Shown: positions 23,399 to 33,838 of the stretch, one piece after another
Layout of the letters: each line of letters opens with the position of its first letter
How positions within the stretch are numbered: position 1 is the stretch's first letter
From: Metaphire vulgaris
Taxonomy: Eukaryota; Annelida; Clitellata; Crassiclitellata; Megascolecidae
Direction: 5' to 3'
DNA: 64,000 nucleotides
Assembly (NCBI GenBank): GCA_018105865.1
Contig: CM030833.1
Span: 13,152,381-13,216,380 of the forward strand
Program-made: the position numbers and the translations under genes
The notes under the pieces: model-generated
Databases searched by the model: none
The model's input: only the letters and a program-made list of their open reading frames with translations
What the model was told of the DNA's origin: nothing

Positions 23399-23568
23399 GA
23401 TAGTCCAGTGATCGAGAACGGACTCCTTTTCTCTGACGATGGTTCCGTTTGAGTCGACGATCCAGGCGACGCTCGTGTATCGCGGCCTCGACGCAATGTC
23501 GCACTGCAGCCGGACATTCCTGTCACCGATCTGGGCACCGGTCGTATAGCAGATGATCCTAGGAGAAT
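23399..23568 (-). CDS. Ig-domain protein, fourth visible exon (first half of the third Ig domain)
   Basis: This exon encodes about 56 residues: YSPRIICYTTGAQIGD, then VRLQCDIASRP (B-strand Cys), SVAWIVDSNGTIV (C-strand Trp) and VLDHWTI. The acceptor is atcattag at 23570-23569. Two donors fit: gtaacg starting at 23398 (used here) or gtcggt starting at 23392. The second would add two residues (VT). Both leave phase 0, which matches the next exon. Upstream the exon accepts the single base from the exon ending at 27765. Confidence 0.82.
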
Positions 23569-24951
23569 CTAATGATAGGAAATAGCAAGAACAGACCGGA
23601 CGAGAAGAAATTCAGTATATGAGAGATACGAGAGGTGCATGCCATGCATTTCATTCGCTCATTCATTCGTTCATTCATTCGTTCGTTCGTTCTTTCTTTC
23701 GTTGGGCCTCCCTGGCGGAATATGTTTCCCTTTAAGAAACCCTTTTCTTCTCAGCTTACCACTTATAACTGTTATCTACTATGCATGATGTAATAAATAT
23801 AATTAATTGCATATTCCAGTAAAATATTAACTTGTAATTTGACTACTTCTCGCGTTTCTTTTTTATTATTCTATTGTATATTTAGACCAAATAAATCTTG
23901 TGAATATTCTGTTGATTTTCTTCATCTTATTTTGATTTCAGTCGATGTCATTTATTGTAATTGATGCCAGATAGGCCTATATCAAGTCGAGTTGAAATAA
24001 ACCTCAGTACAGCCTTCAGTCTTCGTTCTTTCTTTCGTAAATCCTTCTTTCACGTAAGACGTTCTGTCAATTCTTAAGCTGAACACGACCAACAATGGAG
24101 GCAGAGTTTGCGTGGATACAAATATTAGATCCGCGACTTTCGATGATGTAATTTTATCAATGTTTAGAGGCACAAGATGTTGGGTCTAATTGGCGTATCC
24201 ATGATAACTCTTAAGTTGAAGAGTCACGTGACGCATGACGCGTATCACCGCCATCGGCGAGTGGTCTATTGGAGGCAGACCGATCTAGCCATTTATAGCG
24301 CCAACTCTCTTATTGCCATTGCGTGACGAGAAGTTCCGTTTCGCGGCGAATGAATAAGCCGAATAAGTGAATGACCGACGAAATAGAACGAATAAAGAAA
24401 GAGTGAGAGATGGGACGGAGAGGTAGCGACGAAAAGAATCGACCGAATTCTTTCATGAAGACCGCTCTGCGTGAGATGAAGTGCAGCGGACCCCCATATT
24501 GTGTCTCGATTATATTGCACTACGTCTTTCGATATCGCTGCTTGCATTCCTTTCGCCTTCTTAACGGCGCCATCTTCTTTTTATGCACATATTCGACGAT
24601 TCGTATTTCCGGTTGCGGTTTCCCTGCGACATCTGTCGAGGTGCGAAGGCGTATGGAGGACGTCTTCTATTCTGACGACGGAGATTATTCATTCCACGCC
24701 GTTATCCCATGACAACCGAAAGTCTAGAAGACGCTTTATTCTCACTCCACCACCCTTTGGTTGGTTGGTTGGTTGGTCTGAGGGGAGGAGTTGCGCAGGA
24801 CACACGGTTTTCTTCCTCTCAGTAATTCTCTCTAGGGTGTGGCCCATGATGAGGGGAATTACAAATAAGGTACTCTAGCTTAGAGTTTTGTGAAGCCACA
24901 TTAGCGTTATAATCCGAATAGGTAAAATTTGGTTTGACTATGAAAAGCTAT

Positions 24952-25191
<240 letters not shown>

Positions 25192-25854
25192 TAACAGGGT
25201 TTCGAGTGGCTTAATAGGATTTATCCGGTGCTGTCAGTCGTAAGAAATTTGACTAAAGTTGTATGGAACAGCCGTGAAGAAGTGCTTACTCACAAATTCA
25301 TAATCGCAACCTGGAACAGAAGAGTGTATTCAGATTACTTTCGATTTGTGTTCCCGTTGGAGAGCAAATGAGACGAGCGAGGTGACGACGACGACAGAGT
25401 TAATGAAGTTTATCCGACGCAATAATCGGGAATTTCGAGCAATATCCTTCGTATCCCATCTCCTCGTCCCAGGGTCGGTTCCTGAGTAAGCTGCTCAGCA
25501 GAAGTTGTCAGTCTATTAGAACGAGCGATAATTGGAAGGATCAGAACCTTCTGCCGTATTCCCAATTCATGCGCTGTTATGCGCTCGATGTTGCCTCTAG
25601 CGATTTTTAAATCCAGGAGACGACTAGAGGCAGACCTTAAGAATCCGGGGATTCAACAAGCCTTTGTTACTCATAATAAAATTACGAGAATCGTCAACGC
25701 CTAGCAGTTTCTAATCACTCAGGTATTCTTTATCGAATGTCTAGTAACTCTAGTTACTCTAGTAAGTCAAAGCCAAGCACTAAGACTTTCAAACTGGCGG
25801 ACAGGAGGGCAATGAATGCTATTTAAACAGCAAGACTGCAATGTGAATAAATGG

Positions 25855-25923
25855 ATAGGTGATACAGCGTGGTTCAGGGCAGACCCTACTGAACCACCTT
25901 AAACTTAAAGGCTTAAACCTTTG

Positions 25924-25992
<69 letters not shown>

Positions 25993-26112
25993 TGGACAGA
26001 TGGAACAGTTTGGATGAGGTGGTAGTGGCAGTTGAAATAGTAAATCAAAAGCTAGCTCGGAAAACTACGGTGAGTTACAGTAGTGGTTTTCACACTATCT
26101 TACTTAGCCTCC

Positions 26113-26192
<80 letters not shown>
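25855..26192 (+). mobile_element. Two L2/CR1-like LINE 3' tails with (ATT)n ends
   Basis: A tail with ggttcagggcagaccctactg (25868-25888) runs into (TTA)n at 25921-25991. This is immediately followed by a second tail, reading DRWNSLDEVVVAVEIVN in frame, and another (ATT)n at 26114-26192. Both tails resemble the one at 14911-15075. Confidence 0.65.
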
Positions 26193-26193
<1 letters not shown>

Positions 26194-26616
26194 GCTGCTG
26201 GTTGGAATGTAGTTGCTGTCGTCTACGTCACTCTTATGAGCATATAAATGCTCCTGCTGTGAATGCCCTTAAAATACAGAACGAAGTCCTGAAACCCTGA
26301 GCATTATTTCGGTCCCAAGAAATTGTCCAAAAATTGACCGTTGCGAAGACAAAATTTTGCTAAGTTACTGTTTAGCCAAATTGTAGAATGTAGACGATGG
26401 CTCGCCAACAACAGGACGATGAAAATGAAACATTTCAATGCGACTGGATTCGCAGAGAATTGCGCGGTGAATAGAAGGCTGTCGACCGGAAATTTGCACA
26501 GAGACTCTTGGCGCTACATAAATGGCCAATTTTCTCCATCCATCTTCTGATTTGAGTCAGATTTTATCTGATCACTCGGTCGAACGAGACCGAAGTGGCC
26601 CCGGCGTAGATGGGAC

Positions 26617-26617
<1 letters not shown>

Positions 26618-26650
<33 letters not shown>
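26618..26650. repeat. (CAG)n microsatellite in intron 3
   Basis: Eleven cag units. It would read poly-Gln in one frame, but no supported exon surrounds it. Confidence 0.95.
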
Positions 26651-26651
<1 letters not shown>

Positions 26652-26845
26652 TGGAGCCCCGGAGTGTGGCCAAAATCCTCATCACATCTCGGCGTCTCAT
26701 GATTTATTCAGCTCTTCGTCTCTCCTCGCCTCTGAGATAAGACGCTACACAAACGATTTTGTCGACGGCAAAGTAAGAGGTGTAGCGGAGCTAGGTGCTG
26801 TGGCGGGGCTCAGGGCGACTTCCTGTTGCCTTTGCTTCGATTGGA

Positions 26846-26918
26846 GCGGGCGGGCGGGCGGGCGGGCGGGCGGGCGGGCGGGCGGGCGGGCGGGCGGGCG
26901 GGCGGGCGGGCGGGCGGG
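26846..26918. repeat. (GGGC)n microsatellite in intron 3
   Basis: About 18 gggc units, G-quadruplex-capable on the plus strand. Gly-Arg-Ala and Pro-Ala-Arg frames across it are translations of the repeat. Confidence 0.95.
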
Positions 26919-27377
26919 TGGGGAGCTATCGTCGTTGTTCTGGGCTTTTGTCGCAGATGTCATTCGATTCGGGTCCAGTCCCGGATTTGCCCCTGTCGAC
27001 ACCTGCTGAATATTTTACTAATGATTGAATGCAGTCTTTGGTGAAGAGCAACGCACCGTGTCCTATCAATCTTTCCCCGAGACAATCGCTAACTCTGTTC
27101 CACGAGAAGCACTGTGCAACAGGAGAAGTTTGGCCACCATCTGATAAAATAGCATGAATAAATACATTCAAAAACAGTACACTACATTACAGTATCGTGA
27201 TAAATGGCGACTCCAGAGGAGGTACAATGTCCGGTGTCCAAAATGCACTGGAATACCTCAACAAGGAAAGAATGCGCATGGACAGTGGCGTGGCCAGGAT
27301 TCCGGAATATGGGGGGGGGATATATCGACATTTATTTGGAAAGGAGTACACGACGAGCAAACAACATCAAGAGAATA

Positions 27378-27507
27378 AAGGTAAAGGTAGGTCCCGTACT
27401 CGAGTCGTAGCGTTGGGTTCCGGCGCTTGTCTCCGGTCTAGGCAATCAGCGGCGTGGGTGGTATAAGCCATTAATCTGGGGTCGTGTGCCATTACTTTTC
27501 CCATCGC
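27378..27507 (-). mobile_element. 5'-truncated SINE copy in intron 3
   Basis: Only the 3' half of the SINE body is present (complement of ggtaggtcccgtactcgag ... gtggtataagccattaatc). It is flanked by a perfect 10-bp duplication caagagaata (27368-27377, 27508-27517). Confidence 0.8.
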
Positions 27508-27599
27508 CAAGAGAATACGTGAATTATTTTCATTAAATTCATTCACATATTCAATTCGATCGTTCTACCTATCCCTCCTTCAATTTCTCTTCACAGCAG

Positions 27600-27738
27600 T
27601 TTTGCGCAAATCCCAGAACCGTCGCCAACCAGAATCGGGGGCCCCACTCCTGCGTGCCTCCCCGTGGCTGCCCCAATGTGCAAGTGGTCGACCGGTTGTG
27701 TTGTGGGGGGGATTTCCCTGGAGCCGCCACTGTTTTCA
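27600..27738. mobile_element. 3' end of an hAT-like element next to a splice donor
   Basis: Ends ccctggagccgccactg, the complement of the cagtggcggctccagg terminus. A possible partner end, cagtggcgtggccagg, is at 27284, with a SINE fragment between them. The flanks do not form a duplication, so the left boundary is uncertain. The right end is 26 bp from the donor end of the third visible Ig exon. Confidence 0.45.
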
Positions 27739-27764
27739 CAGCGGTCCCGTTGTGCTGTGCTTAC

Positions 27765-28226
27765 ATTGTACAAACAGTTTGACGGTTTCGATCTTCGGCT
27801 CCAATCCAGGCACCTGGGCAATGCACTTGATCAGCGAATCGTCGTCTTCGGCCCGCGCCACGTACCGCGACGTCCAGCGCTCGGTGCGGTATTCCATCGT
27901 CCGAAGACCTTTCGCACCGGACAGAGAGGCGCTGTTGCGGAACGAGCATTCGGCCGACAGGTCCCGTCGACCGACCCGGATGACGAGGGACGGGGGCGGG
28001 TATCCGCCGAGGCAGATGCAGCCGATGGTCGACGGGCGACCCTCGGTCAAGTGGACCGAACGGGTGACGGCGGTCGAGCCAGGAGCGGCCGAAGCGACGA
28101 CGGAGGCCAGCTTTCCAGGTCCATCTGCGGATGGCGGTGGATCGACTGCGACGGAGAAGGAGGAGGAGGAGGAGGAGGAGGAGCGATTGACGTTTTCCAA
28201 GAGGATGGTCACGTTTTTAACGGACG
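27765..28226 (-). CDS. Ig-domain protein, third visible exon (Ser-rich linker plus second Ig domain)
   Basis: A 462-bp exon (154 codons, phase 1 at both ends). The first third is a linker: SVKNVTILLENVNR, a run of eight serines, then a Pro/Ala-rich stretch. The serine run is written by a TCC repeat (28152-28185). The second Ig domain follows, with LTEGRPSTIGCICLGGYPPP (B strand and GxPPP turn) and later YVARAEDDDSLIKCIAQVPG (F strand). The two domain cysteines are present, but the C-strand tryptophan is replaced (SLVIRV). The exon ends in KLFVQ and a split codon, giving FVQ-Y-SPRI across the junction. Acceptor gtttcag, donor gtaagc. The open frames of up to 230 codons on the opposite strand are shadows of this GC-rich exon. 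Confidence 0.87.
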
Positions 28227-28402
28227 CTGAAACCAGACATTCGACGACTACATTATCATCGACGTCGTCGTCGTCGTCGTCGTCGTTGTCGTGATCTTGA
28301 TAGACGCTTTCTCAGTCATCGTCTTTCTATATTCGTTCTCGCAGTCTTTAGAATCGTTTCATCATTTTAAATTACTTCTTTCAATAGTGATAAAATAGAA
28401 GG

Positions 28403-28580
28403 AGATGATGATGATGACGACAATGATGATGATGATGACGACGACAATGATGATGCTGATGATGACGACGACGGCGACGATGATGACGATGATGGTGGTG
28501 ATGATAATGATGACGATGATTATGATGAGGGTGATGATGGTGAGGATGATGATGATGATGATGATGATGACGACGATGAT
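28403..28580. repeat. Degenerate (GAT)n repeat in intron 2
   Basis: gat/gac units with many substitutions. Source of the Met/Thr and Ile/Val frames. Confidence 0.9.
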
Positions 28581-28944
28581 AGATGTCTTGGATACAATTA
28601 ACATTTAGCTAAAGATTGCCACTTAGTCTTAAAAATTAATAGGGGATTTTGAATTTCCATATACTGATAGTGCTAGAGAATTTCTTTTTTGCCAATAGCC
28701 AGTGCTGCTACAGTTTCGATGAATTCGAAGTCGTTTCTCTTAACTGAAAGGTTTGAAATTCCGTTTTATGGAGTCGAACGGCAGATGGCCGCAGGTTATT
28801 AGACTCGCAGATGTGCTGCCCCTGGTGACTAAACACTTTCCTTGAGGTCGTAAAATTCCTCAAAGTTCCGAGAAGCTCAGCTATAATGTGGTCGATACAA
28901 TCGTATAGGTCTGTATATATCTTAAGAAAATGGAGCCTGAGAAG

Positions 28945-29132
28945 ACAGACAGACACACACAGACACACACACAGACACACACACAGACACACACACAGAC
29001 ACACACACAGACGCACACACAGACACACACAGACACACACAGACACACACACAGACACACAGACGGACGGGCGGACAGACGGACAGGCGGACAGACGGAC
29101 AGACAGACAGACAAGCGCACAGGCAGATACGG
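28945..29132. repeat. CA/CAGA compound repeat in intron 2
   Basis: acacacagac units followed by gacagacggacg units. Confidence 0.95.
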
Positions 29133-29233
29133 GGAGAGGTTCGAGACTTCGAGTTTTAAATTTATTTTGTTATTTCTGAGTCGAGTTTGTCTTTTGCGCT
29201 CTTAGACTTTTGAGAATTGGAGAAGGAAACTAC

Positions 29234-29329
29234 CTCTGACGAACACGTGATGAGTCACGTGACCAAGTATGACGGCCTCCGGTGCGCGAACTTCGCAGGT
29301 GTAGTTTCCGTTGTCCGTATGAGAAACAT
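29234..29329 (-). CDS. Ig-domain protein, second visible exon (second half of the V-type Ig domain)
   Basis: A 96-bp exon completing the first Ig domain. Joined to the upstream exon it reads LTIS-DVSHTDNGNYTCEVRA, which contains the classic DxGxYxC signature of Ig strand F, and then G-strand residues VTHHVFV. The acceptor is ttgaag at 29331-29330 and the donor gtagtt begins at 29233. Both ends are phase 1. The exon is too short to appear as a long open frame and was recovered by reading the splice sites. An intron inside an Ig V domain at this point is common in animal Ig genes. The intron upstream is about 7.9 kb. Confidence 0.87.
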
Positions 29330-30194
29330 CTTCAAGAAGAAACAAAACCCTCGAAATCAAATAGACAGCATGCTGACCCCCCGTTGAGATGACAATTTTG
29401 CAATCGATAATAATAATAATAATTATTGACTGATATTTGTTATCTACGTTTTTCGCTTTTCAACCCTTGTTCATTCTGTTTCTCGTCCATTTGTTCGTTC
29501 TCTCTTTCGATTCGTCTGCTCTTCGTCGTCTGCTCTTCTCTCTGCCATTAACTCCGCTTGCCGCTAAAAGAACGTTGGCGGCTGCCATCGAAGTGTCTGT
29601 TGCCATGGCTGCGTTTGTTTCGTCTCTTAGCGACGGCATTGAGATTTACGCCGAAATGAAGGCGAAGACAGCCTCGGGGACCAACCAGACAGCCACCGGA
29701 AAAATGCCATCGTATGCTCGCCTCGGGCCACTGGCTCCTCGGTCCAGCGTCTTAACAAACGGATTGCGTATGGGAGTAACTAAGTGATGCGTCAGAGGAA
29801 TCGTCAGCCACCGTTGCTCAGTCAGGACAATGGCAGCAGCAGCAGCTGCAGCAGCAGGCGAGAGAAAAAAGAGACGAAGAGGACGAAGAGGAGGAGGAGA
29901 CGTAGGAGGAAGAAATGGCGTCTGACAGCACGGGTGGTAGTTGCGATGATTGTAGTCCTGTTATATTGGTTTCCATTCTCTGCTTCGGCATAGTGGTATT
30001 ACTTCCTATTAAGTAAATATCCAAGCGAAAACTGTCTTCTGATTTCGATAGAGTTAACAGATAACGAATATTCACAGAAATTTAACTATGGATCGGAGGT
30101 CTTAGTCTTAAAGCAGAGAAAGAGAGAAACAGAGACAGAGACACAGACAGAGACAGAGACAGAGAGGGAGAGACGTTTTTTCGCAATCCTAGTT

Positions 30195-30391
30195 CAGGGC
30201 CTGTCTTAATGTGCAGTGATACACAAAATGCGCAGTGATAAAATGAAAATGTGCAGTGGTAAAATGCAATTTTCTGTGCTTTGTGCAGCGATAAATTTCC
30301 GGAGGACCTTTTTTGCTTGTTTTTTTTGCGCGGATGCCCACAAATTTTCTGAGTTTAGTGCAGTGATAAATTTTTCTTAAAACAGTCCCTG
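30195..30391. mobile_element. Short hAT-like element in intron 1
   Basis: Ends cagggcctgtcttaa and ttaaaacagtccctg, with a perfect 8-bp duplication tcctagtt (30187-30194, 30392-30399). It contains repeated gtgcagtgataaa words. At 197 bp it is non-autonomous. Confidence 0.88.
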
Positions 30392-30616
30392 TCCTAGTTG
30401 TAGACTTCGAAAAAGTAGACTTTTGAAACTGGGCGTGGTTTGCTGTTTTGACACAGTTTCTGTCAATTGTTGTTGCCGCTGCAGAGGTTGTTGTTGTTGT
30501 TGTTGTTGTTGTAGAGGATGATGATGATTATGATGACGACTTTAAATACTAATGGAAATTTTGATGATGGAGATGGTGAAGTAAAAGAAGAAGATAATGG
30601 TACAGAAGAAGAAGAA

Positions 30617-30647
<31 letters not shown>

Positions 30648-31021
30648 GGTGATGGCGAAACTGGATGGTGGTGTAATGACGAATGAATTTATTGTATCAT
30701 TGTACCAATGAATGAATGAAATTCGTTGATTCAGTCGTTGCCGATGCCATCGTAGTAATCGTATCAATCACGAGACAATATGCTTTGCATCAACAGCGAC
30801 ATAGAGGGAGCATCTTTATTTTCCTTTTGTCGCCGAGAGCAAAAACGTAAGTAAGTAAGTAAAAATGTACGCAAGTAAGTCTCCGACTTGTAAAAACTGA
30901 AATGGCAACGCGTTGATGACGACGACAAGGGCGGAGACGGCAAATATCAGGCCTCAGCAGCAGACGTCGTAGTATTTGAACGAATAAAGAACGAGAAACA
31001 AGAAACAGGAAGTGATTGATC

Positions 31022-31058
<37 letters not shown>

Positions 31059-31578
31059 GCTCAGCCCAAGGCTCAAAACGGCGCCAGAAATATACGCAGA
31101 CGACACAAACGCATCGATGAAATTATGAAAAATAACTGCTTTCAGAGATGTTGTTTAACTAATTAATTAATTAATGCTCAAGAACCAGTGTGTTTTGGAA
31201 ATAATATTTTTCGGTACGTCAAGTTATGTAAACGTCTATATGGAATTCTATGCGGTGATCATAATAGAAGCCGATACGGAGACGTTTGGTCCATTTATAG
31301 GCTAAAACTGAAATGTATCGGAATCAAATGGAAATTGATGCAGCAAAAGATACAATTAGAAAACGCCAAATTTTCAATTTCTGAGCGTAATTATGCGAGA
31401 ATAATATAAACTAGTTTTAAGGTTTTCCGGTACGCCGTAACCTGATAAGTACCGTCCCAAAAACAGTCAGTAACTATTACTAACAGCCATTAACCATAGT
31501 ATATGTCATGTCACGTCAATGCGCCATCGTCGCGTTGCGACCGGCGGTTGGCTACAAGAATGGATTAATGATCGCCAT

Positions 31579-31580
31579 CT

Positions 31581-31615
<35 letters not shown>

Positions 31616-31617
31616 TG

Positions 31618-31695
<78 letters not shown>
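31579..31695. repeat. (TA)n-(CA)n-(TA)n compound microsatellite
   Basis: ta tracts of ~15 and ~18 units flank a ca tract of ~20 units. The flanking ta tracts can pair. Confidence 0.95.
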
Positions 31696-32667
31696 AACGA
31701 GAGGAAATATTGAAATGCAATGTAACTTATTTATGTAAGCCTACACGGTGTTTCACTAAATCGGGTCCTTTGTATATACTTGTAACTTTTCCAAATGTAG
31801 GCCGATTTCAATACAAATTATATATCCGTGTTCGCTAGAAATTTCCTTTTAAACGATATGATTTTAATTCGCATATTTTATCTATATTCTCTTACAGAGC
31901 AATCGGCCTAAATTTTATCTTTAACCTCCTTGATTACATTCTCTTTTTTCATGCAGAAAGCAATTCTTGCATTGCCCGTCCCATATGTCATTCATCCGAG
32001 AACAATGGTTCGCTCCTTTTGGGTTATAATTGGCTCAGAGTGTCCAAAGAAGTGACACAGACCGCGGCTCCATTTGGTTGGGCGTGACCAAAACAATTAA
32101 GTGGGTGGTCACCTCCTGCTTCTGCACCTGCTCCACTGGAGACGTAGACAATACACGACCGCAACTCGTGGTTAACGCTTTTAGTTTCGGAATCCTCCCA
32201 CGACCGCAACTCGGGGTTAACGCTAGGAAGGTTAACGAGACGCCGTGTATTTCGTAACACGCACGAGTTTAAAAATGTCCATGAAAATGAGGGTTGAAGC
32301 GGGGTCCAAAGAACGACGTCGAGAATAGAAAGACACGGGTGGAGTGAAAAATAGCTCCGACCTACAGTGTACATGAGCGCCATTGTTATACTATACGACA
32401 TTTTTTAAAACCCGCGGAGACCGAAGGGCGAAGACTCTCGACGCTTTGATCGACGGAGGAAAGGAGGGTCTGACTAGACGAGTCTCTGAAAATACAGAGA
32501 AAGATCTGGCTCTTCTGTCGCTTAATCGCCGCTAGGGTTTTTTTGTAAAGAGTCGCCCGAAGAACCAGGATGGAGAGCGGGATTACACGTCGTCTGCTTG
32601 TTTTCATTACGAATTCGTTATTTCATTTCTATTAGTCTCGACACAACTGATGCCGAGTCATCGCAAT

Positions 32668-32668
<1 letters not shown>

Positions 32669-32722
<54 letters not shown>
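32669..32722. repeat. (TA)n microsatellite
   Basis: About 27 units, forming the left border of the element at 32723-33235. Confidence 0.95.
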
Positions 32723-32723
<1 letters not shown>

Positions 32724-33235
32724 TAGAAAGATGCTCGCTTCGCTCGCGCTCGCTTCGCTCGCAGTGCAGGATAATACTAATCCAATACCTATACCAAATA
32801 CCCAATCATTGAATTCATGCTGAACAACATTTCAATGATCGCCACCTAGCCAAGCTCTGCGCCACGTAATAATTAGGCCTATGTACGTTAAAATCACGCA
32901 ACTGTAGCCATTTGTGACGCTGTACACGTATTTTTTGTGTAGGCCTACGTTAAAATGTACGTTAAAATTGCGCAACTACCTCAGGCTGCGAACAATTGTT
33001 ACCAATAGCAACGTCGTCGCACGCCCAGCCCTCTGACGCTGCAATGACTCGACTAAACCGTGTTAAACTACGATTATACGAACAATTATTACCAATAGCA
33101 ACGTCGTCTTCGAACATCGTCCACCAACGCATCGCGACGTAAGGACTAAACGGTCTAAACCGTCTACCAATAGTCAACCAATCAGAACGCTTGAAGGTAA
33201 CAGACAGAGAGACATACAGATAACGATTTTAATAT
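32723..33235. mobile_element. Unclassified element flanked by TA repeats
   Basis: A stretch bordered on the left by (TA)n then ctagaaagatgctcgcttcg, and on the right by gacatacagataacgatttt then TA-rich sequence. gctcgcttcgctcgc is repeated twice at the left end. A roughly 30-bp segment containing accaatagcaacgtcgtc is present twice (33000-33020, 33090-33110). I infer a repeat family that sits in TA microsatellites; no coding region is seen. Confidence 0.45.
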
Positions 33236-33691
33236 GATAGATATACATATATATACATTATATAATATATATACATTATGTAGGCTATATAATATTATAT
33301 ATATATACAGTATATATAATGTGCGTGTTGCAATGAGTAGTCATGATGGAGACAATGACAAACACCCAGACCCGAATATAAACTCCTATGAAGACGGAGA
33401 CGAGACAGCGGCTGCAGACGGCGACAGGGACAGAAGTGAAGCCACCAAAAAACTCATGTTTTGCTAAAGATTTATGCAGCGCCAGCGTGTAGCCTGAATT
33501 CTTCATACAGCAGTAACACAGTCTATGTCGTGGATTAAAGAGTACGTGATGAAGTTGCTCCTGTGATAATCCCGCCGAGGAAATGGAAAAGATGCTGAAA
33601 TTGGAACGCTCAATAGGCTGGAAGATGATTACGAGCAAGGGATAAGACGGAGAAAAGCAACAACATAGAAGCTCACCGACGAAATGGAACA

Positions 33692-33692
<1 letters not shown>

Positions 33693-33744
<52 letters not shown>

Positions 33745-33765
33745 GAGACAGACAGAGAGACAGAC

Positions 33766-33796
<31 letters not shown>

Positions 33797-33838
33797 GACA
33801 GATAGATAGACAGATAGATAGAAAGACAGACACAGACA
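33693..33838. repeat. (GA)n and (CAGA)n compound microsatellite
   Basis: ga units pass into gacagaga, then gacagaca and gata/gaca units. Confidence 0.95.

Larger units (their letters stand above)
28227..29233 (-). other. Intron 2 of the Ig gene
   Basis: A 1.0-kb intron holding a degenerate GAT/GAC repeat (28403-28580) and a CA/CAGA repeat (28945-29132). No other feature seen. Confidence 0.75.

Noticed and set aside
27602..28294. Plus-strand open frames of 230 and 188 codons
   Set aside because: They lie opposite the Ser-rich Ig exon (27765-28226), whose minus-strand frame has clear Ig motifs and splice sites. The plus frames carry no motif.
32156..32226. Direct repeat of cgaccgcaactcgtggttaa
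   Set aside because: Only two units about 46 bp apart, with no larger structure.
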